This document shows positions 52,904-61,815 of a stretch of 64,000 bases of DNA, in pieces. This stretch comes from CAZDWZ01 sp964509425 (lineage in GTDB: Bacteria; Bdellovibrionota_C; UBA2361; SZUA-149; CAZDWZ01). Location of the stretch: the NCBI GenBank assembly GCA_964509425.1, contig CAZDWZ010000007.1, positions 285,075-349,074 on the forward strand, given 5' to 3'. The notes below the pieces were generated by a model. The model was not told the origin of the DNA. It worked only from the letters and a program-made list of their open reading frames with translations, and ran no database searches. Numbering within the stretch: position 1 is the stretch's first letter; every line of letters starts with the position of its first letter. A program made the position numbers and the translations under genes.

Positions 52904-53075
52904 GACTTCCTGCTTCTCCCATTTCCACGCGAGTGGCTACCACTTTCTCACGACCTCGCCTCGCACTCAATAATTTGCAATGCGTAAATTGCCGAGAGAA
53001 TTGTCCGTAGGGTTGCTACGTCATCTCTCGGTGAGCTTTTGTTGTTCGGCTCGGGTGGTATGACGATGTAGCTGG

Positions 53076-53531
53076 TTATTCTGGCGACTCTTCAGTGCTG
53101 AGAATGCGATTAACCTGTTCCAATAACCGAAGCACGTTGTCGGCACAGGCCAGCGCTCGGACAAATTGATCGACGTCCTCCGGTGCTACCAGAGCACGAA
53201 GAATCTCTCGTCGAGCGGCATCGTAGACATCACAGAGCACCTTTCGCGTCTCGGCACCGTCGGATGTAGTGAAGCCGCGCAGAGTCATCGAGAGATGAGG
53301 AACAAGCTGCGCCAAGGGCGACGCCGCGAGTTCTGCCAAGAGCTCTCGATTTCGGTCTCCGGAGATCGACTCGGAGGCCAGCTTGATCCACACTCTCGAG
53401 ACTCGCTCGTAGAGCGCCTTCACCGGCCGATCGCCCTCGTCGTCGCTGTTCAGCCGCCGACAGAACAATGTCACCATAACTGACATTGCCGTTTGGACTG
53501 CGGCGTGAAGTCGTTGACACTCCTCGGTCAT
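53076..53531 (-). CDS. hypothetical helical protein
   Basis: The 151-residue product (MTEECQRLHAAVQ) is entirely helical with no signal peptide. It is rich in Leu, Ala and Arg. The start at 53531 is preceded by GGAGGAGG at a spacing of 8, strong support for the gene. No family recognised. Confidence 0.65.
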   Translation of the reverse strand: MTEECQRLHAAVQTAMSVMVTLFCRRLNSDDEGDRPVKALYERVSRVWIKLASESISGDRNRELLAELAASPLAQLVPHLSMTLRGFTTSDGAETRKVLCDVYDAARREILRALVAPEDVDQFVRALACADNVLRLLEQVNRILSTEESPE

Positions 53532-54128
53532 CGGAAGAACCTCCTCCCCAGAGGGGATAAACGGATGGGACAATTTCTCTCTTTTCGGATCGCGAGATTC
53601 GGGAAGAGAGACAAAGACTATTCTGTATTGCTGGAAGTTCGTGTCCCCTGAGGGACATCCAGATTCTTCAATGAACAACTTGAGGTCTACCCGGGGCCGA
53701 GAACGGCGATGACCGGTCGAGCGAGCGGAATGCAATAGCCTTCAAATATTGTCAAATGGGGTGGCGGGACACCAGGCAAACGGCTGCCTGGGTCACTTCA
53801 GCACGCATCAACCATCACGAGATGCCGGTCCGATGAAGTGTGATTATGAGAAGAACGAACCGATATCCGATGACAATCGCGGCTGCCGCTACCGAAAGGG
53901 TCGCGACTTTCATCACGCGGACCGCGCCGGAATTTCTACAGAGTGGCTCGAGATCCCCGTCGTTTGCCCAAAAGCCGTGACGCTTCGCGGCCTCTCAAAT
54001 CGTATACCAATCTGCACGCGACTTCGGATTGTTTTGCTGCGAAAGTGCAAGACGGTTGTTGGCGAACGGTTTAGAGGCTGTCCGATCCTCCGGAATAAAT
54101 TTTAGAGTTGCAATTCATGGAGGGAGAT
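53532..54128. other. intergenic, nothing supported
   Basis: About 600 bases. A 118-codon plus-strand frame (53749-54105) has no start signal and unconvincing composition. No RNA gene or terminator was recognised. Confidence 0.35.
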
Positions 54129-54593
54129 ATGACGGCCACCTTTACGCAGCAGACTCGACCGGATGGAATCGTATTACCAGGTGGGGCGCCTGCGCCCGCG
54201 GTTCTAGAAGGAGCACGACCTTTGGAGATTCCCTCGGCGGTCGTTCAACCGCCGCCGGCACTTCCCGACTCCCCAGCACAAGCGCACAGGAGATTTCAGG
54301 AGGGTGTGATCACGGAAATGACATCGTACTCCAGTTTTGTCCGAACCTATCTGAAGCCTGAACTTCAAGGACAATTCCGGGATACGATTTCCTTGGCTCA
54401 AGAGATGATCCTAAATGATCGGCCGAAGGAAGCCGCAGAGACAATTTTGAATCTTGCGGGAATGTTTCGCGGTTTACAGCCGGCAGATTTTCAGGCTGCC
54501 GCACCCAGAAGAATCGTCGAGGGAACCAGATTTTTTGAGCCATGGACCCTTACCATGGCAGCAGACGCGATATTAGCGAGAGTGAACCGCTAG
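54129..54593 (+). CDS. hypothetical protein with Pro-rich head
   Basis: The 154-residue product has a Pro/Ala-rich N-terminal part (about 1-55) and a helical C-terminal domain (RFQEGVITEMTSYSSFVRTY to the end). No signal peptide. GGAGGGAG lies just before the ATG at 54129. No family recognised. Confidence 0.6.
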   Translation: MTATFTQQTRPDGIVLPGGAPAPAVLEGARPLEIPSAVVQPPPALPDSPAQAHRRFQEGVITEMTSYSSFVRTYLKPELQGQFRDTISLAQEMILNDRPKEAAETILNLAGMFRGLQPADFQAAAPRRIVEGTRFFEPWTLTMAADAILARVNR

Positions 54594-54760
54594 GGGGCGC
54601 AGGCCTGACGAGCCTTCGGGCCGATAAAGACCTCGTCTCCTCTTGCCGACTCATTATTTCCGATCCATATTAATGAAATAGAGTGCAAAACGTTCGCAGG
54701 TGAAGAGTACGCAGTGCGGAAAGCGGAAAAGCCGGGGCGTTTTGTTTACTAACCACAATG

Positions 54761-54777
54761 AAAGGAGGTGATCCAAC
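54761..54777 (+). promoter_or_regulatory. extended Shine-Dalgarno sequence
   Basis: AAAGGAGGTGATCCAAC is complementary to essentially the whole single-stranded 3' tail of bacterial 16S rRNA (about 15 matches), far beyond a normal site. It ends at the ATG at 54778, although the GGAGG core is 12 bases away. Confidence 0.6.
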
Positions 54778-54855
54778 ATGAACGATTATTCCGATAGGTC
54801 GAGTGGAGTTGAATTGCGTTTTGGTGTTGGTGCTTCCTCGCGTCGCGCGTCATAA
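54778..54855 (+). CDS. 25-residue small protein or leader peptide
   Basis: The frame encodes MNDYSDRSSGVELRFGVG and then ASSRRAS before a TAA. It follows the extended ribosome binding site and is followed by a hairpin (54880-54898) and a strong terminator (54960-54990), with no downstream gene on this strand. It may be a small protein in its own right or part of a regulatory RNA. Too short to assign. Confidence 0.4.
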   Translation: MNDYSDRSSGVELRFGVGASSRRAS

Positions 54856-54879
54856 CGCCAAAACGTCGGTGGCAACTTG

Positions 54880-54898
54880 CTTCAGCGGACTGCTGAAG
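54880..54898 (+). ncRNA. stem-loop in a short transcript
   Basis: CTTCAGC (54880-54886) pairs with GCTGAAG (54892-54898) around GGACT. It lies between the small frame at 54778 and the terminator, suggesting a structured RNA of about 200 bases. Confidence 0.35.
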
Positions 54899-54959
54899 AT
54901 TGAAGTTTAATTCAACCTCGCTCGACTGAAGAGCAAGCAAATACCACCTTTGTTGCGCA

Positions 54960-54990
54960 GGGCGCCGTTATCTACGGCGCCCTTTTTTTT
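54960..54990 (+). terminator. strong rho-independent terminator
   Basis: A perfect 9-bp stem (54960-54968 with 54974-54982, arms GGGCGCCGT and ACGGCGCCC) is followed by eight T (54983-54990). It ends the short plus-strand transcript that carries the small frame at 54778. Confidence 0.92.
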
Positions 54991-55021
54991 GCAGAATGGC
55001 TCTGAATTCAGTGACGCGGGT

Positions 55022-55417
55022 TTAGTGATGTTTCGTGGGCGGACGACCAGTCCCCCGCTGACTTGAAACTTCAGCAAAAATTTCTCTCGCCAACATCTCC
55101 GCTGACCAAGGCGGAAGCGCTTGGGGGCGAGGCTCCCCTTCAACTTGCAAATCTGCTGAAGCCGGATCTTCGAGATCGACGGAGAACCCGCATATTTTTC
55201 CGTCCTGCCGAATGAGGCGACCTTCGAACTGATTCTCTCCGTCCGGGAAAACATCTATCAACACGGATTTTCGAATCACGATTCCGAGTTGTTCCAACTG
55301 GCGGTTTAGATTCGCCGAATCCCCAGGATTACCCAGAACAACCTCGGACCAAAAAGCAGAGTTCAGATCTTGGATCTGTTTCCTCGCTCCCTTCATTGTT
55401 AGCGATTCATCTGTCAT
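55022..55417 (-). CDS. hypothetical protein downstream of the transglutaminase gene
   Basis: From the ATG at 55417 the product is about 131 residues, soluble, with a beta-rich middle (SVLIDVFPDGENQFEGRLIR). A GTG at 55468, immediately after the stop of the upstream gene, is an alternative start and would imply translational coupling. Both genes are probably one operon. Family unknown. Confidence 0.6.
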   Translation of the reverse strand: MTDESLTMKGARKQIQDLNSAFWSEVVLGNPGDSANLNRQLEQLGIVIRKSVLIDVFPDGENQFEGRLIRQDGKICGFSVDLEDPASADLQVEGEPRPQALPPWSAEMLAREIFAEVSSQRGTGRPPTKHH

Positions 55418-55464
55418 AGAATTTGCCAATGAGCTTCTCGTTGCTCTAGAGGCACATAAATCTA

Positions 55465-57351
55465 TCACTTAGTGACCAATTGAGCGTCAAGGTCATCGTT
55501 AATTTTCAGCCCAATTTCCCGGTATGCCTTTGCTACCTCTGTCCCGCAGATGGGTCCAGGAGTCACGTCGTCGAGTGTCCGTGAAGCAAGAAACGTGTTT
55601 CCATTCAGCGAATAGTCTGCCCTGTATTCAATATAATCGTTCTTCGTATAAAACGATTCCGGGGTACCGAGAATACTAATATTTTTTGGGAAGACGACCT
55701 CGACCACTTCTTCCACTTTGGTGGCGGAACAAGGAAATTCTCCCTCGATCTTATTCGATAACAGCAGGTTACCTGAAATCTTGTGGATTAACGGCGGACC
55801 GAACAGCGGCGAAATCTGTGTGCCTCGGGCCTTCCCCGGTTTTCGAAAGTTCTCAATATCGAATCTGATCACGATACGATACTCTTTCTCTGTGTTCTTT
55901 GGATCCAGAGTCATCTGAATTTTTCCACGGTAGCGATACACTTCGAGCATCGATTCCTCAATTTTTTCGCGAACACTGTCAGTCAGATTTTTGTATTGTG
56001 CAGATAACATTGCCGCATACTGTCCTCGATACAGAACCTCCGTCTCACCCTTCGCTGAGCCATTTGCAGAAATTTTGAGCGTTGTTCTCGCGACTGACGT
56101 CCGATCATCGCCCGAACCTTTTGGCGTAGAGAGACCTTCCTTGTATCCGTGAACGAGAAGCACCGGCTTTCCAACGAGCTGCGATGGGAGGGTCCCAAAT
56201 GATTGATTCGGGGCAGTTGAGTCGAGAAATAGATCTAAGCTCGGGACATAGTTGATTACATGATTGATGGCGGAGACCAAAGGTACTTTCGGAAGTTCAT
56301 AGTTAGATCCGGAATTGATGAGCGCCTGCGTACTCTCGATGTCTTTCGCGGTAAGTAGAGCCTGAAGCAACGTCGCATGATCTTTACAGTCGCCCATTTT
56401 GTTATCCAGAACAAAATCTAAGTCTCGCGGCACCACGGCACCGACACCTATGCAATTTCCGGCATATCCGATATTCTTCGAAACCCAATCGTAGAGCGAA
56501 TTGACGATCTCGCGTTTGTCCCTCTTTCCGCTTGTTACCTCTTTTGCCAATTTCTTGACGCGTTCGGTAACCTTGGCTTTTTCGTTTGCGTTTTTGCCAT
56601 ACGCCGTGGCGATCTGTTCGTAAGATTCAAAGGAACTAACAATGAAGCCGGGCTCATCTCCATATTTGAAGACGGTCCCATATATCTTCTTGCCTTTTGT
56701 GGGCTCAGGATTGCTGTACTTCCATTCTCGCTGAATTCGTCCGTTAGCCTCTGAGTTTTTGCTTTCAGTCAGAAACGGCGTCTCAAATCGGAGCGGCATA
56801 GAGGCCGGAGCATCAAGAGTGATAAGAATCTCGTCGTAGGCGTTTTGGCGCGGAAACAGAATCGCAGTCGAAAACTGTTTTGGGAAGAACTGCTGCTTCT
56901 GAGTGATCTTGTATTTGGCGAACGCAGTGTCACCCACGGCAAAGTCCGGAAACACAAAGCTCAACGTGGTCCAATCTGAGAATGCGGGAGGGATATCCTT
57001 CTCAAGTCCGCTGTTTACGGACTTTTGAAAATTCGATTCCGGTACATCTCGCCGGCTTCCGTCTGGTTTCACCGAGTAGGCCGAGATCATCTCTATGTGC
57101 TCAACACTCGTGCTGAACGAAACGGAATAGTCCTTTAATTCATCGAGCGCGCTCTCCTTCAATAGTTTGAACGCGATATCATACGTGATCTCGTTCTCTC
57201 CATCTGGATTGAGAGAATAGTTGACTCGAAAGTAGGTGTAGCGAAATTCGATGTCTTCTTCGTTGGCTTTTTCTTCGTTTTGATTTGCCCACGCAAAATT
57301 TGAGGAGAGAAAAACGGCGAGAATGAACGTAGCTAATTTCCAGATTTTCAT
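55465..57351 (-). CDS. DUF3857 / transglutaminase-like secreted protein
   Basis: The 628-residue product has a signal peptide (1-22, ending AWAN), a DUF3857 beta domain (about 35-245), and a transglutaminase-like cysteine peptidase core (about 255-385) with the triad C322 (MGDCKDH), H364 (INHVINY) and D377 (FLDST), then a C-terminal beta domain. Proteins of this plan act in the periplasm; most have no known substrate. The triad is intact, so it could be active. It probably heads an operon with the gene at 55022. Confidence 0.85.
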   Translation of the reverse strand: MKIWKLATFILAVFLSSNFAWANQNEEKANEEDIEFRYTYFRVNYSLNPDGENEITYDIAFKLLKESALDELKDYSVSFSTSVEHIEMISAYSVKPDGSRRDVPESNFQKSVNSGLEKDIPPAFSDWTTLSFVFPDFAVGDTAFAKYKITQKQQFFPKQFSTAILFPRQNAYDEILITLDAPASMPLRFETPFLTESKNSEANGRIQREWKYSNPEPTKGKKIYGTVFKYGDEPGFIVSSFESYEQIATAYGKNANEKAKVTERVKKLAKEVTSGKRDKREIVNSLYDWVSKNIGYAGNCIGVGAVVPRDLDFVLDNKMGDCKDHATLLQALLTAKDIESTQALINSGSNYELPKVPLVSAINHVINYVPSLDLFLDSTAPNQSFGTLPSQLVGKPVLLVHGYKEGLSTPKGSGDDRTSVARTTLKISANGSAKGETEVLYRGQYAAMLSAQYKNLTDSVREKIEESMLEVYRYRGKIQMTLDPKNTEKEYRIVIRFDIENFRKPGKARGTQISPLFGPPLIHKISGNLLLSNKIEGEFPCSATKVEEVVEVVFPKNISILGTPESFYTKNDYIEYRADYSLNGNTFLASRTLDDVTPGPICGTEVAKAYREIGLKINDDLDAQLVTK

Positions 57352-57548
57352 CGGCGCATCCTCAATATCTGAGTCATCTATCGACTGAGTCGTCTATCGT
57401 CGGGACCCAGGGGACACTAAAGCATCGGGATCATCCTTCCTGGCGCCTTGACAGGCGGAAGATTGTTCAGATTTTTGAAGAAGTTAGGGATTGCCGACCG
57501 TCGATCCACTCGCCGCGCAAGCGAAAGTCCTCGATCGGTGCGGCACAC

Positions 57549-57951
57549 TTATCTGCCTTGTCTCAAGGGGGTCCGGGTTTCAAAGTCGTAATTATAGATC
57601 AAGCGACAGATCTCCATTCGAGCCCTTAGAACGAACAGCTCATTGAGGACCGCTTCGTAGGTGATGGTTTCAACCCCGTTTACATGCTGCACACTGCGAA
57701 ATACAAAATACGCATACCCTCTTACCAACATTTGAATCGCGAGAAAGAGCTCTTGATTACCTTAGCAACAAGACCGTATCGATCTCAGCGCGAATCCGCA
57801 GACACCGGAGGAATGAAGTAGTGAATTCTCGGTGAGGGATAGATTCCCCCTGACGAGTGAGAGGCGGCTTGATTTCCAAATCCGCCATCGCATAGGGTGA
57901 TGTGAACAAAATCAAAAATGCAGTGATAAAAGTTGATTTGATACTCTGCAT
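57549..57951 (-). pseudogene. secreted protein gene with a probable frameshift
   Basis: The start at 57951 (GAGG at a spacing of 7) gives a signal peptide (TFITAFLILFTSPYAMAD) and then FTTSFLRCLRIRAEIDTVLLL, before a stop at 57757. Shifting one base near 57760 continues into GNQELFLAIQMLVRGYAYFVFRSV, up to the end at 57549. The two parts look like one helical protein of about 134 residues. It is broken either in nature or in the assembly. No family recognised. Confidence 0.5.
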
Positions 57952-58112
57952 CACAAACCTCTTGTTGTTGAGAATTTGCTTCAGCATTCGACGATCAACC
58001 TAATTGTGAGAAGAATCGAAGTTTTGGTGGAATCAACACGAGGAAAAGATCTTCCTGTGCTCAACTTCGGATATGGCTGCGAGAATGGGGGCAGATTCAG
58101 GAACGATGGTAT

Positions 58113-58131
58113 GTTGAGCCGGAGCCTCAAC
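58113..58131 (-). terminator. small hairpin after the gene at 58165
   Basis: GTTGAG (58113-58118) pairs with CTCAAC (58126-58131). It lies 34 bases beyond the stop and has no U-tract, so it is weak evidence of a 3' end. Confidence 0.3.
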
Positions 58132-58164
58132 CTGCGGAGAACCGCTTACCACCGTTGTAGCTCT

Positions 58165-58551
58165 CTACGAGTGCCAGTGCCGCGCGCGAACCTCCCGAAC
58201 CACGTCCTCCGGCAGCACCTGTACGAACATGGCGGTCGAGCTGGTGGCGATGTCGAATGCCCTGACGTCGCTCGCTGACGCTGCCGGCCCCACAGCGGCC
58301 AAGTAGAGCTGCAGCCAGCGGCTCACCAGAACCGCCGCGCTCAACGCCGCCACCTGCAACTCCCGGCTGTGGAAGTCGTGCGTCTGCCCGAGCGCGACGA
58401 GAACGGACTGCTGGCGCGCGGCGGCGATCCACGCGTTGTGCGTCGCGAGCCAGAGACCACCCAGTTTCGTCGCCGCCTCGGTCAGCCCGATCGCCTTGGC
58501 CAGATCGGCGTGCACGCGCCGCTGCTCGGCGGCCCAGTCTAACGTGTTCAT
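58165..58551 (-). CDS. hypothetical GC-rich helical protein
   Basis: The 128-residue product (MNTLDWAAEQRRVHADLAK) is a helical bundle rich in Ala and Leu, with no signal peptide. No family recognised. The ATG at 58551 is followed at once by strongly GC-rich codons. An imperfect 11-bp inverted repeat (58574-58622) sits upstream, as for its GC-rich siblings. A longer overlapping frame is explained by the GC bias. Confidence 0.6.
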   Translation of the reverse strand: MNTLDWAAEQRRVHADLAKAIGLTEAATKLGGLWLATHNAWIAAARQQSVLVALGQTHDFHSRELQVAALSAAVLVSRWLQLYLAAVGPAASASDVRAFDIATSSTAMFVQVLPEDVVREVRARHWHS

Positions 58552-58573
58552 TTCTTCCCCTTCGACGGTTCGA

Positions 58574-58622
58574 TTTCAAGACCGCTGCGATTCTCGCAAG
58601 GAGGAGCGCAACGGTCCTGAAA
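58574..58622. repeat. 11-bp inverted repeat upstream of the gene at 58165
   Basis: TTTCAAGACCG (58574-58584) pairs with CGGTCCTGAAA (58612-58622) with one mismatch, starting 23 bases before the start codon. Confidence 0.5.
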
Positions 58623-59017
58623 CGATGTCTGGAAGGGTTTATGGTAAACCAATTTTCCGGCTCACATACCATCCGTACGCCGGGAATGGCGTTCGAATGG
58701 TTCGTGAGACTCTCTGCTTCCGGTGAAAGATTGGAAATGAACGAAACTATGCAATGAAACTTATACCCGGAAAACTTTAGAAAGGGTTGCCAGGAGGCTT
58801 ACAGTTTCTGCACAACTTAGTTTTTGGGTTTGATACAGGAGAACGATGTCATGGAATTTACCTGACAAGTTTTCGCATTCTCGAGGCGAGCGACAATCGT
58901 TCTCTGCGGAATGGATAGTTACGCAATGGTCAGAAGTCACCCAACTTTTCTCGCGGAGACAATGTATGGCGAGACAAGAATGAGCAGGAGAAAATTATCA
59001 GGCGACGTGGTGATTCA
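58623..59017. other. intergenic, nothing recognised
   Basis: About 395 bases of low-GC sequence before the end of the arsM gene. No gene or RNA is supported. Confidence 0.35.
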
Positions 59018-59890
59018 TTACCCCGGCTTCCGGGCTGAAATATCGAGACTCGTGATGTAGTCGCTTGCCTTTGCCCCGACGGGAAGCGCGGAGAGAATTT
59101 TCTGATAGAGTGGGTCCTGCCAACTGGTCATCGCATCAATATATCCGGGTTTCGATTCAAGCTGAATGTCGAGTAGCCCCGCGGCCTTCGCCATGCCTTC
59201 GAGTTCGTCGACCAGTACCGCTCCTGCGACGCAACCAACAAGCGCTTCCACCATCTTTACAACTTCCAGCGGTAGGGGCTTGAGAAGCGCCAAGTCCGAG
59301 ATTGCAACCCGGCCCCCAGGAGTAAGCACCCGCGCAATTTCTCTCCAAACCTGCGGCTTGTTCGGCGAAAGATTAAGAACACAGTTCGAAATGACTACAT
59401 CAACGGTCGCATCTGCGACCGGTAGATTCTCAATCTCCCCGAGCCGAAACTCGACATTCGTGAGACCGGTGTGCTTCGTGTAGAGAAGGGTATCCCTTCT
59501 TGCTTTGGAGATCATGTCTGGAGTCATATCGACTCCGATAACCTTGCCGCTCGCTCCGACCTTCGGCCCAGCGACGAAGGCATCAAACCCTCCCCCGCTG
59601 CCAAGATCCAGCACCGTTTCCCCGTCCCTCAGAGACGCGATTGCAGTCGGGTTCCCGCAAGAGAGTCCCATGTTGGCACTCGTTGGGACCGCCGAGAGGT
59701 CGGATTCACTGTATCCGATATTCTTCGCAAGTTTATCGACATCGAGAGTCGTGCTCCCGCAGCATCCACCGCCACAACATGCTGGATCGGTGTTCAACTC
59801 GGTCGTAAATACTCCCACCTGAGCAATCTTTGAATATCCGTCGCGAACCTGTTCGCGAATCCTATCTTGTTCGATTGTATCGTCACTCAT
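59018..59890 (-). CDS. arsM: arsenite S-adenosylmethionine methyltransferase ArsM
   Basis: The 290-residue cytoplasmic enzyme methylates arsenite using SAM, turning it into less toxic or volatile forms. Seen are the SAM motif VLDLGSGGG (93-101), and the arsenic-binding cysteines C78 (LSCGNP), C170 (SNCVLNL) and C220 (VGCVAG). An N-terminal cysteine cluster (C38, C39, C43, C44) is typical of bacterial ArsM. GGAGG lies before the ATG at 59890. It is the second gene of the operon, 57 bases after arsR. Confidence 0.95.
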   Translation of the reverse strand: MSDDTIEQDRIREQVRDGYSKIAQVGVFTTELNTDPACCGGGCCGSTTLDVDKLAKNIGYSESDLSAVPTSANMGLSCGNPTAIASLRDGETVLDLGSGGGFDAFVAGPKVGASGKVIGVDMTPDMISKARRDTLLYTKHTGLTNVEFRLGEIENLPVADATVDVVISNCVLNLSPNKPQVWREIARVLTPGGRVAISDLALLKPLPLEVVKMVEALVGCVAGAVLVDELEGMAKAAGLLDIQLESKPGYIDAMTSWQDPLYQKILSALPVGAKASDYITSLDISARKPG

Positions 59891-59947
59891 AAGTCCTCCC
59901 GTAATCTATCAAACAAACCTCCTCTCTCATCACGACCCCCGAGCTAG

Positions 59948-60313
59948 TCACTTCCGGCGTTTTGGCGCGCGACACCCCTCGAACGCGTCCGCAAGAGAGC
60001 GGAGCGATTCTCCAAGTTCTACATATCGGACTTTATAGAAGACGGTGCGTCCTTCTTTCCTCGATTCAAGAACGCCTGCATCTGCGAGGAGCGTAAGATG
60101 TCTTGTAACAACCGAGAAATCGACGGAACAGCACTCAGCAACTTCCGTGGTGGAGCATTCTCTCGCGCATCGGGCGAGGCAACTCAACAATTTAAGCCGG
60201 GTGGGATCACCGAGCGCCTTGAAGAGGCGCGGGTCGAGAAGCTCATCGAATTCCGAGCCACAGCATGCAGCCTGCTTCGGAGTTTTTGGCAGTGATTTGC
60301 TTACTTGCGCCAT
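59948..60313 (-). CDS. arsR: ArsR-type arsenic-responsive repressor
   Basis: The 121-residue product is an ArsR/SmtB winged helix: LFKALGDPTRLKLLSCLARCARECSTTEVAE (30-60) and the recognition helix SVDFSVVTRHLTLLADAG. Candidate As(III) ligands are the cysteine pairs C17/C18, C49/C53 and C61/C62. When arsenite binds, the repressor should leave the operator at 60304 and free arsR-arsM. Its promoter reads into the start codon, so translation is probably leaderless. Directly upstream of arsM. Confidence 0.92.
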   Translation of the reverse strand: MAQVSKSLPKTPKQAACCGSEFDELLDPRLFKALGDPTRLKLLSCLARCARECSTTEVAECCSVDFSVVTRHLTLLADAGVLESRKEGRTVFYKVRYVELGESLRSLADAFEGCRAPKRRK

Positions 60314-60349
60314 TATGCAAGTATAAACCTCCCGACTGCTTGTTGTCAA
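60304..60349 (-). promoter_or_regulatory. arsR promoter with overlapping operator
   Basis: On the minus strand a perfect -35 TTGACA (60349-60344), an 18-base spacer and -10 TATACT (60325-60320) put the transcript start at or within a base of the arsR ATG (60313). The palindrome CTTGC (60304-60308) and GCAAG (60317-60321) overlaps the -10 and start, ideal for autorepression. Confidence 0.75.
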
Positions 60350-60446
60350 GAGGCCGACATCCATCGCGATTTTAGATAGCGCCGGAGGCTAGGATTAGAA
60401 TTTCACCCATGGAAAGACGTCAAGGTAAGGTTCGGTCGGGCCAGCC

Positions 60447-61274
60447 TCAGCGAAAGCTCTTCTGCACGCGGCGCATGTCGTCGGTCTTTTCGCCGTCCTC
60501 GACGATGCGATTTTTGAGTCCGCCGGAGTCGATGTTGAACCAGGCATCGTACGAGCCCGCACCATCACCACCGTCAAGTTTCACTTCGCATTTTGCGGCA
60601 TCTGCCGTGACCTCGACGGTGTGCGCGTCGCAAAGGTCAGAGATCGCCGCGGACGGAGACTCCACTTTGCGGCCTTGAAAGTCGATTGTCATTTTTGAAA
60701 TGCAATTTCGCGGGGTGCCGAGGTCAGTCGACCAAAAACCACCCTTCTCGGGGCTCCAGCCTTTCGGAGGAACAAACGCGGACTGCGCGATCTCGACGCT
60801 GCAGCCGTGATCTTCATCACGCAAGGTCGTAGTTTTTACCGCGGAGGCAGTTCCGCGAATATTGAACACCTCGCTCGAATCGAGTGACTCCTCCCAACCA
60901 GTCCATATTGAGTTCAACTTCACCTTTTGTCCGTCAGCGCTAACAAGCTCATAGAGATAAACAAGCGGGGGACCTTCGTGCGCCGATGGCTCCGACTTCT
61001 TCTCGACAAGAACAAAACTTGAACTGGAGATCCATCGAATTCTATAGTGTGCCGTCGCTTCGTCGGCAGGAGCGCAGACAACTTCGTCGTAACGCACAGC
61101 CTCGGTGTCGGACACGAAAGCCCAGCCAGCGCACGTGGAGTTTTCATGAACTATTCGCTTCCCGGTAAGGCCGAGAGTCGAGGTTGTCGCTGCCGCATTA
61201 TCCGTAGCGGCCGTCGCCGAGAGGATGAGGGCGGACACATACGGGAGCCAAGAGCGGGTGACTTGCAACTTCAT
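60447..61274 (-). CDS. secreted hypothetical protein
   Basis: The 275-residue product has a signal peptide (about 1-29, ending DNAAA). The mature part is beta-rich with seven Cys likely paired in disulfides (for example STCAGW, EVVCAP, DHGCSVE, RNCISK). No family recognised. It lies upstream of arsR on the same strand, but 134 bases separate them and arsR has its own promoter, so it is not part of the ars operon. Confidence 0.65.
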   Translation of the reverse strand: MKLQVTRSWLPYVSALILSATAATDNAAATTSTLGLTGKRIVHENSTCAGWAFVSDTEAVRYDEVVCAPADEATAHYRIRWISSSSFVLVEKKSEPSAHEGPPLVYLYELVSADGQKVKLNSIWTGWEESLDSSEVFNIRGTASAVKTTTLRDEDHGCSVEIAQSAFVPPKGWSPEKGGFWSTDLGTPRNCISKMTIDFQGRKVESPSAAISDLCDAHTVEVTADAAKCEVKLDGGDGAGSYDAWFNIDSGGLKNRIVEDGEKTDDMRRVQKSFR

Positions 61275-61401
61275 AGTGGTTTAAATTTCTCCTACTTACG
61301 CCATAGTTCTCAAATCATTAAATATTCCATGAGGAGCGAGTTCGTCCACGATGCTTTTCATCGCCGAATAGTCGACAAATGCACATTACGCTTCGAGACT
61401 C

Positions 61402-61620
61402 ATGTCACTGAAGGACGCTGTGCCGGTAATCACCTCGGGGCTCCTCCCTGGAGACATCATTTGGAAGATCAACAATAAAACTCCCAAAGATGAAGCGGAA
61501 CTCGTGAAGAGTTTTTCTTCAGCCATGAGAATTTGCCGCCGAGCCGTTCTTGAGCTCACCAGACAGGATGTCCACGTCACTACCGAAATCGTAGTCTATC
61601 CTCGCAACAAACCGAGGTGA
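61402..61620 (+). CDS. PDZ-domain fragment
   Basis: The frame (72 residues) reads as the core of a PDZ domain: SGLLPGDIIWKINNKTPKDEAELV followed by AVLELTRQDVHVTTEIVVYP. The first beta strand of the domain is missing, and there is no ribosome binding site. It is probably a remnant of a larger gene, or a gene whose start lies in another frame. Confidence 0.4.
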   Translation: MSLKDAVPVITSGLLPGDIIWKINNKTPKDEAELVKSFSSAMRICRRAVLELTRQDVHVTTEIVVYPRNKPR

Positions 61621-61815
61621 CCGCTTCTGAGATCTTAAGACTATCGTTCTCTTCTCCTAATATTCTCCGCCGTTTATTTTTCTCAAATCTCTTGGGATGT
61701 TAGCACGGCGCGCTTCAAGACCATTAAGCACACGATCGTTACTCGGAATTTCATAAATTTCTTAGGCCGTCGAAACTCGTTCGTGACGACTCAAATCGCC
61801 GAGTCAGGAGGTTGT

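Noticed and set aside
53749..54105. 118-codon plus-strand frame
   Set aside because: There is no ribosome binding site, no motif, and a composition rich in Arg, Cys and Gly scattered at random.
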